Positions 51,688 through 63,154 of a stretch of 64,000 nucleotides of DNA are shown here, piece by piece. Position numbers and translations under genes: made by a program. How positions within the stretch are numbered: the stretch's first letter is position 1; each line of letters opens with the position of its first letter. Below the pieces are notes generated by a model that saw only the letters and a list, made by a program, of their open reading frames with translations, ran no database searches and was not told where the DNA came from. Source of the DNA: Cycas panzhihuaensis (lineage: Eukaryota; Cycadophyta); contig CM041465.1 in NCBI GenBank assembly GCA_023213395.1, positions 70,749,741 through 70,813,740 on the forward strand, given 5' to 3'.

Positions 51688-53240
51688 CTATCATTATCAA
51701 CTAGTTCTTTGCCCCATACTAACAAAATTTCCCCAACCAACTTTTCCACATACTATTTTGTTGCCTCTTTTCTAACATCTCTAAGATGGGTCATTACTTC
51801 GCCTAATTCTTAAAATTGACTTTGCATCGCCTTAAATTCCTCTTATAAAACCTATGTAACTTCCATTAACCTATTCTTATCCTTGGCGGGATTTGGACAA
51901 TCATATACAATTTGTGGGCTCTACGTTCGGTGGTCACTTTGAGTCATCAACATCATGGTTCCACTATCATATAAGAAATCTTTTTACAACAATTATATGG
52001 TTGTTAATTTTTTTAGTGGATAGAACTCAATGCCATGGTCTCTTGATCTATAATCTTCACAAAGATTATCTCCACTTTTTTGTAGAACTAGGTATCATTA
52101 TAGTTGATGCCTTCATTTATTACATATAAAACACCTGGGTGGTATTTGTGGCATGGAAGATCTCTCCTTGAATAAGGGTCTTCTTGACAATTGGTGATCA
52201 CAACTTTCAAAAAATAATCTTTGTCCTCTAGTAAAACTCCTTTGTAGTGGTGCACGAGTATACTTTGGGTGGAAGGGGCAATTCACATTGGCATGCCCAA
52301 CATGTCTATCACAAATCTCACAAAAATATCTATTTAAAGGATGTGGTAAATCCAATGTATATTTTTACATTCATTCATAAAATATCCTTGCATCCTACAT
52401 TCTAAGTACCACACATTCAGTCTCTTTAATGCTGAGCTCTGTAACTCTACAATAAGTGTTGCCAATTCTTACTTCAAGTACTTCCTCAGACACTTATAGA
52501 TATTCTTAGGTTGTGACTCAATGTCACTACCCCATTTACTTCTTTATCTCTTTTGTCTTGAGTTACTCTCCCTCAATATCTTTCATATAATTACAAGGCT
52601 CTTTTAAGGCTTAGGCACATGTTTTAGATGCCATTACTTCTAATTTTTCCTAATACCTCGTTAGTATCCCTTCCATGAGCCAATGCTGAATCTAATTGTC
52701 TTGTAGTTTAGAATTCAGCTTGGATACTAACAATTATAATATTCTATTAAACTCTTTGATTGACTCAAAGTACTCAAATTGTACACCACCAAGGCATCAT
52801 TCTGGCCATATTTAATTTTTTCTTAAATGTCACCTTAACCTTTGAATTGTTTCTCCAACACTCTAATTAGAGCCATTATTGATCCCCATAATGTCACTAT
52901 AAAACAATTGACAAACTCATCTTGGATAACAATTTTATGAATCCTCTAATTTCATGTGCATATGAACAAAAGTACTTCTAGGTCCCCACTCCCATCAAAG
53001 CTCAGTAGGTAGAGAGACAACTCCCCCTTACTTGAAGACATTAAAGATGATATCGATGATCTCCTAATGACACTAATGGTGATGGGGCGTTGGTTGGTGA
53101 TAATTCTCTTGTTAACAAGCCTATCATCAAAAATTTCATAAGAGATATCAATGATAATGTTATACCTTACAAAGAATCCCATGGGGAAATCTCTAGTGAG
53201 GATTGTTGAAATAATACTAGTTTTATCTACACTGAACACA
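51688..53240 (-). pseudogene. Gag remnant of a gypsy-like LTR element (element K?)
   Basis: On the minus strand the frame reads LYLLSFDGSGDLEVLLF (about 53010), then DALVVYNLSTLSQSKSLIEY (about 52770). A late segment follows: PLNRYFCEICDRHVGHANVN, then CPFHPKYTRAPLQRSF (52350-52230). This is the order of a retroelement gag: FDG start, central helices, zinc knuckle. The knuckle has one residue more than the usual spacing between Cys2 and His. Several stops occur. Copia-H is inserted at its 3' side (51687). No pol is seen on this side. It may belong to the element whose 5' LTR is 56724-57100, but that link is inferred. Confidence 0.6.
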
Positions 53241-54000
53241 CACTCTCTAATGTGAGTACTGACTTCTCCATCATACTCGCTATTGGTTATTCTAATATCA
53301 GTGGTTTGCCATATTGAGGTGTACCTTTCTTATTTTGTGCACATTTCATAACTTCCACACCCTTCTCTACTCAGGTTATATATGTCTCCACTTCATCACC
53401 TACATGTCGCTCATTGCTTATTACTTATCCCTTCTCCCTATTTTTGTTACATTTTTAATTTCGTCTTAACGTTGATGTCATTGCTCTTAGGTTGTTACTA
53501 TTACTTTTATATTCTTTGGTGGTGTTTATAGATTATTTGCCTGTGCTCCATGTGTCCATTATACTCCAACTTGAAAACCTTGATTTATGTTTGGAAATAG
53601 AACTAATGTTAGGTCATCTAGGAAATAACCATAAGCCATGGTTCAACACACAATATAACATACCCTATGCACACAATAGAGTAATAACATGGTCCTTCCA
53701 TTACTATCATGACATGGTTACATGCCTCAGAGTTTCATTAACCACCAAAAAGAGACATACCATCCAAGGAATTAACATGCATACAACTATGTCATCTAAG
53801 TAGTTAGATAACCAACTAGTTAACTAACTTCTAATTCTACAATGGGTATATAGGATCTATAATTCACATACAATTACTAGGCAAGATTTGTGATGTCCAT
53901 TAATTCTAAAATTCTAAAATTACAAAATATTTTTTACTAAATAATTATTATTATAATGAATAATTATTTATTATTATTATTTTTAAATAAATTATTATTC
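53241..54000. other. Unassigned AT-rich sequence
   Basis: Between the gag remnant and the LINE tail. Open frames on the plus strand up to 103 codons (53492-53803) match nothing recognised and lack protein-like composition. Confidence 0.35.
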
Positions 54001-56660
54001 TTTTTTTTAAGGTAAAATAAAGAGCTACTTTATATTAAATTAAGAAAAAAATTACATAGTTATCAATAGGCCAACATCTAGTCCTTTAAATTGAAAACAT
54101 TAAAAATAGTAATAAGAGGAATTGAGAGGGAGGAAAAGTAAGGAGAGTATTGAAGCCATAATTGAATCTCCTTCCAAATATGGAGCAAAGCATACTTGAA
54201 GGTTGGAATAATGACTTTAAAATGTGCCATATTTTGAATACTCCAAATCTCATAAAGAACAGTTTTAAAGATAATGAACCAAAGATCCACTAGATGGCAT
54301 CTATTATCAAACTATATGTACAGAAAAGACCAAGTATAGTTAACAATAAATTAAGCAAGTTGAACATGACCAATTATAGGCAGTAAAACCCAAATCAAGG
54401 TTAAAATTTTTCATAAGCTTGGCCTATAATGTTTTGCAAACTAGGCACTGGTAAACCCTATGAATATACCACGATTCTTAAGTATCCTCATGAATGAACA
54501 CCTTGTGATGCATATGAGTAGCATTATGTTTAGATTAAGTTTTATTCCATCAAATTCAATCCAAATTTGTGTCAATTTGAACATGCCTTATTTTATGCCA
54601 ATGCAAATAGTAAAACACTTTGCCTAAGATAAAAAGCAAAGACCTTTCTCTCATTCCAACTTCATAATGCCAACCAGAGGCTCTACCAATTGTAACTTGA
54701 AGGACAATTGATCAATAACCTAAAGAAGATTAAGATCCACCATCTCATCATCATTCATTATCAAAGGATGAATATCATGCCGTTTTTTATTTTGAAAATC
54801 ATAAAAATGGGATACCTGAGTGAGATTATGATTAGAACAATACTCAAAGAGAGGCTCGAAGGCATTGCATTAAGCAAAGGATTATATGCAAAGAGGAAGT
54901 TATTTATCAGTCCAAAAGTTAACATTGATACTATCAATTCCAAAAGACATAAGAGCATTGAATTACATATAATCCTAGGCCTTAAAAATAAGGTTCCATA
55001 TATTTGAGCCTTTTAAAATAGGACGAGAGTAAACAAGTTGCACTTTATATTTAATGAGTTGCATTGTTTCTTACAAATAATGCAGGCTTACTTATCCTCT
55101 TCACGTGTCCAAAAGTCTTAAAAGCATTTAGCACCATGAACCTCTTCCATAAGGAAATAATTCCTAATGATGAGGCCACCCCAAGCTTTATGTCTAATAA
55201 ATGTGCTTCATCTCACTGATTGATAAAACCATGACTCTTTTGACCATGGTTTCTAAAGAAAATGAGAGAACATCCCTTGCACAGAAGTCAAGATTACTTT
55301 TGGGGCCTTTAAAAGAGACATAAAATAATTCAACATTCAAGAGAGTGTAGACTAAATGAGACTCTATTACCTTGCCAACTTTAGTTATCAGATAGGTCAA
55401 GCCTCACGTTTGGATTTCATCTTAAGGATATAAGGATACCAATCAAATATCTTAAATTGTTGAAGCCCAATAAGCACACCTATGTATTTAACAACAATAG
55501 AGTCTATAACAATAGAGATATAGAGTAGAACACTTTGTAGCCAATTGAGGAGAGAACAAAACCCTTCCACTACTAAGCTAGAAAGACAAGGAGAAAGAGG
55601 ACATCCTTGTTAAATTCCATGACTAATTGATAAAGAGCAAGTAATAGAACTGTTAATTTTAATAGTCATAGTGACAATGGAGAGTAAACTCTTGAACCGA
55701 AGTAGATGATCTCATTCAACACCTTTGATTCAAAGCATAGCCAATAAATAGTCCCATTCTAGTATATCATATGCTTTATTCATGTCAAGTTTAAGAATTA
55801 AAGCTACCTACTTGTGAGTCCTTATGGAATGGAAAGCCTTAGCCACTATGGTGATACCATCAATAATTTGATATCCATGGACAAAAACAATTTGATTTTT
55901 ATTAACCATAAGGGATAAAACCACTTTGAGACATTCTACAAGTATCTTTGCAATAATTTTGTATGAGGTATTACAAAGACTAATAGGCTGCCACTAATTT
56001 AAAGTTACAAGGTGATGAGTCTTGGGCAATAACGTAACTAAGGTAGTATTAATTGTAGGATATAGTTAACCAATATGATGGGTCTTTTAAACAATGACTA
56101 TAAGGAGCTGAGAAACTTTTAAACCATTAATGGAAAGTAATAATTCAACCGAGATGCCATCAGGGCTAGGAGATTTTCCAAAAGGAAGCTTCTTCATTAT
56201 TTTCACAACATTAGTAGAAGTGACAGGCTAATTTAGGGAAGCATTCAGAGCTTAAAAGGAATTAGCATCAAAAGGAGAGACATTAGAAAAAAATATTTTG
56301 GTCATAGAAGAAAGAGACTTGGAAGATCCTTGGGTGGTCCAAACTTGAGCCAATTATTTTTCAACTATAGACAATTTAAAAAATGTGACTGATATCTAAC
56401 TTTTGAGAAGTGATTAAAAAAAAAAAGTATTTCAATCAATATTCAACTTTTAGTTAATGTTAGCCCAAATCTTATATTTATCTTTCTCAATTTGTTGAAG
56501 ATAAAGGAATTCATCATTGAGAGCATTAAGTTTGATGCATAACTCCTACAAGCAATGACTATTGTTAAATATCTATTAAATTACCTGGATATAATGAAGG
56601 AGGTTGGTTTTGGGCTCCTCTTGCCATAGTTTACGAGCTTCCCCATAGAATTTGATGTGA
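54001..56660 (-). mobile_element. LINE (non-LTR retrotransposon), minus strand, 5'-truncated and decayed
   Basis: Minus-strand translation gives the plant LINE reverse transcriptase order: KLPFGKSPSPDGISVELL (about 56180), LILKLDMNKAYDILEWDYL (about 55790), then GI, stop, QGCPLSPCLSSL (about 55600), then YIGVLIGLQQFKIFDWYPYI (about 55470). A KAWGGLIIRNYF segment follows (about 55180), and a C-terminal region (54290-54078) resembling the zinc-binding end of such proteins. Eight T at the left edge (54002-54009) would be the poly(A) tail on the minus strand. The endonuclease domain is missing, and stops are frequent. Confidence 0.85.
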
Positions 56661-56709
56661 TGTTTTAAGGCCCCACTATTTCGGGCAGCTTCCCACGATC
56701 ACGAACGCA

Positions 56710-56721
56710 GCTCTGATACCA
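56710..56721 (-). other. Primer-binding site of element K
   Basis: GCTCTGATACCA, the exact reverse complement of TGGTATCAGAGC, two bases left of the LTR start. Only about 50-60 bp of interior separate it from the LINE. Confidence 0.8.
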
Positions 56722-56723
56722 CT

Positions 56724-57100
56724 TGGACCGTTCCTTCTCAGCAATCGGGGCTCGTAGAATTTATATTTAGCAGAAATTGAAGCCAAATAACACGAATGCA
56801 CAAACAGATCACAGAAAATAAGTCACCAAAATGAGTACCGAAGTACTTTCTCCTTTCAAGATATCATACTCAATAACATTATGAGTAGTTTAACCCTTTA
56901 AATACACAAGTAAGGGTCTTCATCCTTAATGATTCTATTGGTGGCCCTAGCGGCCTTACATCTTATTGGACGACTTAGCAGTCTATACACATAACTCTAT
57001 TGGTGGCCCTAGCAGCCTTACATCTTATTGGACGACTTAGCGGTCCATCCTTACTTCTTGGTGATTTCCTCTTGCTAAGGGAATGTGAGGTTATGTTACA
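56724..57100 (-). repeat. LTR-K, 5' LTR of a minus-strand element
   Basis: 377 bp from TGGACCGTTCC to GGTTATGTTACA on the plus strand (TG...CA ends), with the primer-binding site outside its left end. It contains a 62 bp tandem duplication (56935-57046). Its right edge coincides with the point where homology to the pseudogene copy begins (57101). No 3' LTR partner was found. Confidence 0.72.
56935..57046. repeat. 62 bp tandem duplication within LTR-K
   Basis: CTATTGGTGGCCCTAGC and CTTATTGGACGACTTAGC occur in both units (starts 56935 and 56997); the second unit is incomplete. Confidence 0.9.
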
Positions 57101-57886
57101 AAGTGAGTTGTTCTAGATACCAAAAGATGGAAAAATCAAAGCAAGACAAAGTTGACTAGTTAACTACTCTAAGTGTTGAATATATAATTTCTATCTATTC
57201 TCATGTTAATCCATTATCACATTAAACCCTATTAATTATTTTTTATACTACATAATTAATAATAAATAATTATTAAAAATATTAAATAATTACTATTATA
57301 TAATTTATAAGAAATATATAATAACAAATAATTAATATTAAAAATACATAATAAATATTAATTTTTTAAATTAATTTATAATCAAAATGAAATAAATTAT
57401 TCATTTTAATTACTATTATTAATTATTTTTATATTTCATTTATTTTTTAATTAATTTCATTCTACCAATTTATGACTAAGAACAAACATTAATTCTTTAC
57501 ACCTATAATCACCCTCCTACAAGAAAATATATATACATACTGAAAAACCCAAAAAATAATAAAGCAATCACATGAGTGGTTGTCGCTAATTACTTATTAA
57601 TAAAAAATTAAAAAATATACGTACACACAAAAAAAAAGGTTGACCAAAGGCGCGCCCACGTAACGTGGGGTCAATTGTTTTATGACCATGGAATTCAACG
57701 TCGTCTCCCTCACGCCACTCCCTTCTGTGTCCTCCCCCGAAACTTCATTACCCAGCACTTTCGCATAACCCCATTCCGCGTTATTCTGCGATATTTGTTT
57801 TGAGTGACTGTGATTCACAACAACTCTGCTTCCCCTCCCCTCTGCGGATTGAGAGACAGCTTCTCGTTTATCATCCACCTCCCTCC
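57101..57886 (+). promoter_or_regulatory. Upstream region of the LRK10L-type kinase gene
   Basis: 786 bp shared with the pseudogene (35079-35859). The distal part is AT-rich, and the last 250 bp are richer in C and T with pyrimidine tracts that look like a 5' untranslated leader. Motifs: W-box core TTGACC at 57640-57645, and the palindrome CCACGTAACGTGG at 57656-57668. No clear TATA box at a usual distance. LTR-K ends directly upstream and might influence expression. Confidence 0.55.
57640..57668 (+). promoter_or_regulatory. W-box plus palindromic ACGT element
   Basis: TTGACC followed 10 bp later by CCACGTAACGTGG, about 220-250 bp before the start codon and unchanged in the pseudogene copy. 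W-boxes are WRKY targets in defence genes, and ACGT cores are bZIP targets. The regulatory role is inferred from motif and conservation only. Confidence 0.5.
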
Positions 57887-60059
57887 ATGTCTCGCCCGCC
57901 GATCCACTTCTCTATCGTCTTCTCCGCGCTCTCCCTCTCCCTCTCCCTCACAATTTCCCACGCAGACTCTTCCTACGAGTATTGCCCCCAGAATACCACC
58001 TGTGGCGATACAAATATCTCAGATCCTTTTGGAGTTATAGGGAAGTATGGCTGCGGTGACCGACAATTTCAGGTGTATTGTGTCGACAATCGTCCGCTAC
58101 TCCCCATCGGTGGTAATAACTACAGCATACTGCAGCCCAAGCAATTGGGGTTTCCTTCCCATGGGCCCATTACAATTGTTAAGGATGTGGCTGACGAAGG
58201 AGAATGCAACCCATCGGATTATTTCACTGACCTCTCGGACACCACTGCCTTTACAATTTCTGATCAATACGCCAAGAACATAACCTTTTTCAGCCTCTGC
58301 GATTCCCCACCAAACTGGCCCTCATTTTCCAAATTGCCTTGCAACAGCAGTTGGTACTACTTTTTGGGTCCATTGGACGGTTTGGGTGAGTTAGCGTGTA
58401 AAATACATGGCCAAGTGCCTGTTAACAGGAGTTTAATGAGCCCTTTGCCCAGCGATTTGTTTTCCTCGCTTTCCCAGCTACGAGGGGGATTTGAAGTAAT
58501 GTTGAATTTTGACGAAAATCAAAGTTGTAAGGAATGCCATTCGAGCGGAGGAAGATGCGGTTACAACACTGCGAGCGGCGATGAATTTATTTGCTATTGC
58601 GAGGACGGCCCAAATTCGAAGAAATGCTCCCATGGTAAGGTTCCCGAAACATCGATCGATTTGGTTATTAATTTGAGGTTCTACGTTTCTTGCATATATG
58701 TCTATGCCGCTGACAACTTGTGTGGAATCATCTTAATTTACCGGATGCTCACATTTCTGATGGACGCGTTACAGATCGATCAAAAATTATTCCTGTAATA
58801 GGTAAGATAATGTATAAAGATTAGTTAGATTTATTTTAATTGTGCACGGCAGAATCCGTCTTTCTTATTTGCATAGGGCTTTTGGGTTTGGCAGAAGGTT
58901 TGAAGTAGTTCATTTCAACGACGCAGGTAGCTGCGTTGCGGGTGTTGCGGTGATCGCAGTAGCAGTACTGATTCTAACATTTTATCTTAGGAGGAGAAAA
59001 CCTCCAACTAATAGGAGGCTTGCCCGCGATATTAACCATGATCAGGCCAAGGATATGGAAGCGGCTCTACCAGGCCTTAAGATAGGTAATTTACCAGTTT
59101 TCTCTTATGAAGAACTTCAAGAGGCAACGAATGACTTCGCTGAGAAGAACGAATTAGGAGATGGCGGGTTTGGGTCGGTCTATCTGGGCAAACTACGGGA
59201 TGGGCGTGCCGCGGCAGTGAAGAGACTCTATCAGGATAACTCAAGGAGGCTTCAACAATTTATGAATGAGGTTGAGCTTTTTTCATCACTTCATCATCCA
59301 AACCTTGTTCGCCTTTTTGGTTGTAGTTCTCCAAGTAGTCCAGAGCTTCTTCTAGTTTACGAATATGTGCCTAATGGTACGTTAGCCGATCATCTCCATG
59401 GGGAACTTAAAGGAAAGGCTCTGTTTTGGAATACCCGTTTAAACATCGCCATAGAAACTGCTCAGGCGTTGGCATTCCTCCACAGCGTTGAACCTCCCAT
59501 ATTCCACAGAGATGTGAAAACGAGCAATATTCTTTTGGATGAGAATTTCACAGTGAAACTTGCGGATTTTGGCCTTTCCAGGCTCGTGCCTGTAGATGTC
59601 ACACACGTTACGACTGCTCCGCAAGGCACACCTGGTTATCTTGACCCAGACTATCATCAGTGCTATCAGCTCACAGAGAAAAGCGATGTATACAGTTTCG
59701 GTGTTGTTTTAGTAGAGATAATCTCGGCCAAGTTAGCTGTGGATATAACTCGCAATAGAAAGGAAATCAGCCTGGCTAATATGGCAATAGCAAAGATTCA
59801 AAATGGGGCCTTGCACGAGCTAGTAGATCCAAATTTGGAGATTGAATTGAACCCTCTGGTGAAAGCAATGGTTAGTGGGGTTGCAGAATTGGCTTTGAGA
59901 TGTCTCGCAGCCGAAAAGGATGACCGGCCACATATGAAGGAAGTTGTTACTAATCTTGAACAAATAAGACAAATGGGGTGTACTGCATGTCCAGATAAAA
60001 AACTCAGTTCAGATCAAAGCCCAGTCCAAAGCAGCGATGAAACCGCCAAATTAATTTAA
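57887..60059 (+). CDS. LRK10L: LRK10L-type receptor-like Ser/Thr protein kinase (two exons: 57887-58634, 58927-60059)
   Basis: Predicted 626 residues. ATG 57887 is chosen because it opens directly into a signal peptide (residues 1 to about 26, ending SHA); upstream in-frame ATG 57800 would bury it. GUB_WAK_bind module at about 33-65 (CPQNTTCGDTNISDPFG ... YC). WAK_assoc cysteine module at 214-247 (CKECHSSGGRCGYN ... FICYC). Membrane span at about 253-269, then RRRK. Kinase at about 310-600: Gly loop GDGGFG 327-332, Lys348, HRDVKTSN with catalytic Asp445, DFG 463-465, GTPGYLDPDY, and DRP near 583. All key residues are present, and it is an RD kinase. Exon 1 ends in phase 1 (CATG|GTAAGG), and the exon 2 start (GCAG|GT) restores Gly250. 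The family sits in the plasma membrane; members act in defence or cell-wall sensing. The ligand is unknown. A truncated copy lies at 35079-36596. Confidence 0.93.
58635..58926 (+). other. Intron of the LRK10L-type kinase gene
   Basis: 292 bp, GTAAGG donor and GACGCAG acceptor, phase 1. Reading through the donor gives an open tail of 55 codons with no domain, so retention would give a secreted protein without membrane span and kinase. Confidence 0.85.
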
Positions 60060-61938
60060 AGGCATGGCCCCATTTTCTCCAACTTCCATCCAAGAAAAAT
60101 GGTCCAGCATAAGCAGCACTCCCAGCACCAGTGGATAAATTTTCCATGTGCAGCTATCATCTTTGTTTTTTTTTATTTCAAATGAGTTATGGACATATTG
60201 TAGGAAAAGTCGCTGCCAGTCGATTTCCTTTGTGATTTTGTAAATGCAATATGCTTAAACTTCTTTCCAGAAAATTTGGTTTGTCTTCAGGTTTATACAG
60301 AGTCTACTTCGCAAGTCATAGAGCATCTGTTGTTGCTTGGAATGAGTAAATAGTACTGAATGATACATCAAACTGTCAGAGGTCTCTTGTGACGGTAATA
60401 GTGTTTTAAATATTGAAGGAATTGATTATCCAGGTCTATTGAAAACGATGACAACACATGCCATTGGACTCTATAAATCAGTGCATTGGACTTACAATTT
60501 CTGAGTGAGTGCTTCTCTTGTAGTTTTGCAAATTCGTTAATTAATGAGTAAATATAAAATTAAGTGATCCATTTCTGTAGTAACTGGATGTGAACTACGA
60601 TAGCAATATATTTCATCCCATGGACTTCGGCTTCTATTTGTGTTCATTAGTTTACCATTGTGCCTCCACACTTCCATTTACAGGGGAGTCTGATGAGGAA
60701 GCTAATAAGGTTCTTCAAGGCTATTGGGGCCCCATCAAGATAATAATACGGGCTGAGAGGAACAAAAAGGATAAATCCTTTCCTGAGAATGTGAAGTAGC
60801 TACAATTTACGAAGGCATTGTTAAATAACTATTGGATAGTGGGCAGCTTTAGTAGCTGTTGTTTAGGAATTTTTAGTCAAGTGTGTATGGCATCGATTGC
60901 AGCGCTCAGAGAAATCTTAAAAGGGATATTTGATAATAGAAGTTTCTGTTTATTTTAATGGAGTGCTGACAGAAATCTGCCGCTACATGGAGCCTGGTTT
61001 ATCTCCTTACTAGCCCAGCAACTTCTGAAATTTCTCAAAAAACACCAGCGAAAATCTGTAAGCCTCTCTTCATCGAACCACTAGGCAGGTTAGTCTGGTG
61101 TGCAGGTCTTGAAATGGATATTGTCCTGCCCAATTAGTATTTGCTTGCTCGTTTGTCATAGTTGAAGTCTGATTTATCCGTGACATAGGGCCTATGGGCT
61201 GGTTTGTGGGAAGGCTGCATGACTGCGTGAGATTGAACCCGTGACCCGTGGCAGAAAAGATTGGCCGCTAATCATGGCATCTATAATAACGTTAATCACT
61301 GATTACGACACATACGAGTTATGCCTTCTCTTAGGTGTTTTATGACAAATTTACAGCGTGTTCCGAGGGAGAAGGGTTCTCAGATTTCATTCAGCGTGGA
61401 CGGTCGAGCAGCTGTACCCAGTGGCCAGCAAAGAGGAATGTCTGGTTTGTGGGAGCCTAGATTTCTCTCAATAGAAGGAGATGAAATCTGCCGATCAGAA
61501 CAGGAGAAGGAAAGTAACATCGGGGAAAGGGAAGGTAATAGCGGGGACAAGAGAGGAAGAAAAATGGTGGAAATTGAAACCATAGGTGGACCCACATTGT
61601 CACTTCAATGTCAGTGCAAGGATTACGCCCCATTGTGCAAGATTTTCATCTAACGAGGTTGAACGACACGGAAATGATGACAGTAAAGACAACCACTCGC
61701 AGTATAAAATATTATTTAAAAGCTGCATAAGTGGGATGGTACATGTGCACGCTGAGCAGAGCAGATCATGTGAATGGTAAGTTTGGAGATTTCAATCCTC
61801 ACGTATTTGTGAGATGCGTCTGTGAAAACTTTGGGATGCGTGTTGTCCTTATTCGTGTAGGCTGTGGTCTTTGATCTTCAAAGATTAGGAGATTTAAAAA
61901 CCGGTTTCTCTTTTTCAAAATTAGGGTTCGGAGATTGA
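60060..61938. other. 3' flank of the kinase gene, no recognised gene
   Basis: 60060-60350 is probably the 3' untranslated region; no canonical AATAAA was seen close to the stop. 60350-61870 is more GC-balanced than the retroelement regions and has short open frames on the plus strand (60590-60799; 61321-61653, 110 codons, rich in Glu, Arg and Gly). None resembles a known family. It could be remnants of an adjoining gene or regulatory sequence. Confidence 0.4.
61321..61653 (+). other. Unassigned open frame, 110 codons
   Basis: Begins MPSLRCFMTNLQRVPREK and contains a charged middle (GEREGNSGDKRGRKM). No signal peptide, membrane segment or known motif. The opposite strand is also open over much of it (61380-61595), which argues for a compositional effect. 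Coding status is doubtful. Confidence 0.15.
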
Positions 61939-61966
61939 ATTATATATATATATATATATATATATA
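61939..61966. repeat. (TA)n microsatellite
   Basis: About 28 bp of TA dinucleotide, marking the change from the GC-balanced gene flank to AT-rich sequence. Confidence 0.93.
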
Positions 61967-63154
61967 ACAATTAAGTAAATTATTAAATAATAAAATTAAA
62001 TAAAATTTAATTATAATATATATTAAAAAATTATATAAATAAATAGAAAGAGATTAAAATTGAAATTAGTATTATTATTAAGCATATAAATAAATAATTA
62101 TATCTTTTTAAATTTAAAGTTTTGTTCAAGTGCCTTACTTTGAAGAGTTTCAAGGCCTTCTCATCTATATCAAGTTTTGGTAAGTTTGTAATATCATTCA
62201 CCTTATAGACTTAAAGAAGCACATTTCAAATTGCAAATTGTTTTTCATTGCCAAAAATCTAACTATGTCTTGTAACTATTACTCCATTATTATATTCATG
62301 ATCCTATACATAAATTTAAAATTTCAACAAATTTTTCTTTTCAACAAGGCAAGAAAATGACCTGACATTTGGCCTTTTTGCATTTAGTTAAGTCACACTA
62401 AATTGAATGAAAGCAACTACTGAAGCATAAATCATCATCCTATCTTAAAGAAATTGAGAGACATATTCAACATTCTTATTCCTCTAAGTTTAGAGCATAG
62501 GGAAGACTAATGCCAGAGCATTATTTGGTCTATGGGTTATAATGAAACTAATAAACAACTAATAATTTTTATAGAATTTAATGCATGACCCATGGTTGAG
62601 TATCATAATTGTGCGACCAACCACGGGCTTAAATACTTTTAACATGAAAATATTGATCCCGCAAAAATTACTTCAACTTTGAGATTTGAAACAAATAGTT
62701 GATGTCACCTCCTACTTTCAAGCACAATATCATTTATTCAACAACTTGTGACTAAGGTGTACTTGCATAGATTTAATTAAATACAATGTTGGTGTCGAAA
62801 CATTATTATTTCCTTAGTCTATTGTCATTTTTTAGTGCCCTAGATAGGTCCTAAGTGTTTAGAGTGAAATCTTACTCCACTCCTCCAAAGAAGTTCTTAA
62901 TGGACTAAGACTCTTGCTTTTGCTATGTGTAGAATAAATCAAAGTCAGAGAGTTATAGGCAGGAAGGTGATTGCATTTGCTATCTCATCTATCCCACTAG
63001 CATTGCTTAGTTGATCACACTACCCTCCATCGGTTAAGGGCATCCCCATGAGAGCACTAAGCTTAGAAAACTGGAAGCGTTAGATGAATAGTTTGATCGT
63101 GTTGGGTACCTCGATCCTTCTCTCTTGTCTCGTCTCTTAGAACCCAAAAGACAT
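61967..63154. other. Unassigned AT-rich sequence, possibly including a gypsy-type LTR
   Basis: No gene recognised. If the primer-binding-like site at 63155 is real, the preceding few hundred bases would be a 5' LTR ending AAAAGACA, but no second copy is visible to confirm it. Confidence 0.3.

Noticed and set aside
57804-58283. Second-frame open reading frames inside kinase exon 1
   Set aside because: They overlap the recognised extracellular domain in another frame and have no independent support.
59439-59657. Minus-strand open frame inside the kinase domain
   Set aside because: It is a shadow of the conserved kinase coding sequence.
61201-61262. Possible tRNA-like segment (TTGAACCCGTGACCC)
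   Set aside because: Resembles a T-arm sequence only loosely; no cloverleaf with acceptor and anticodon stems could be drawn around it.
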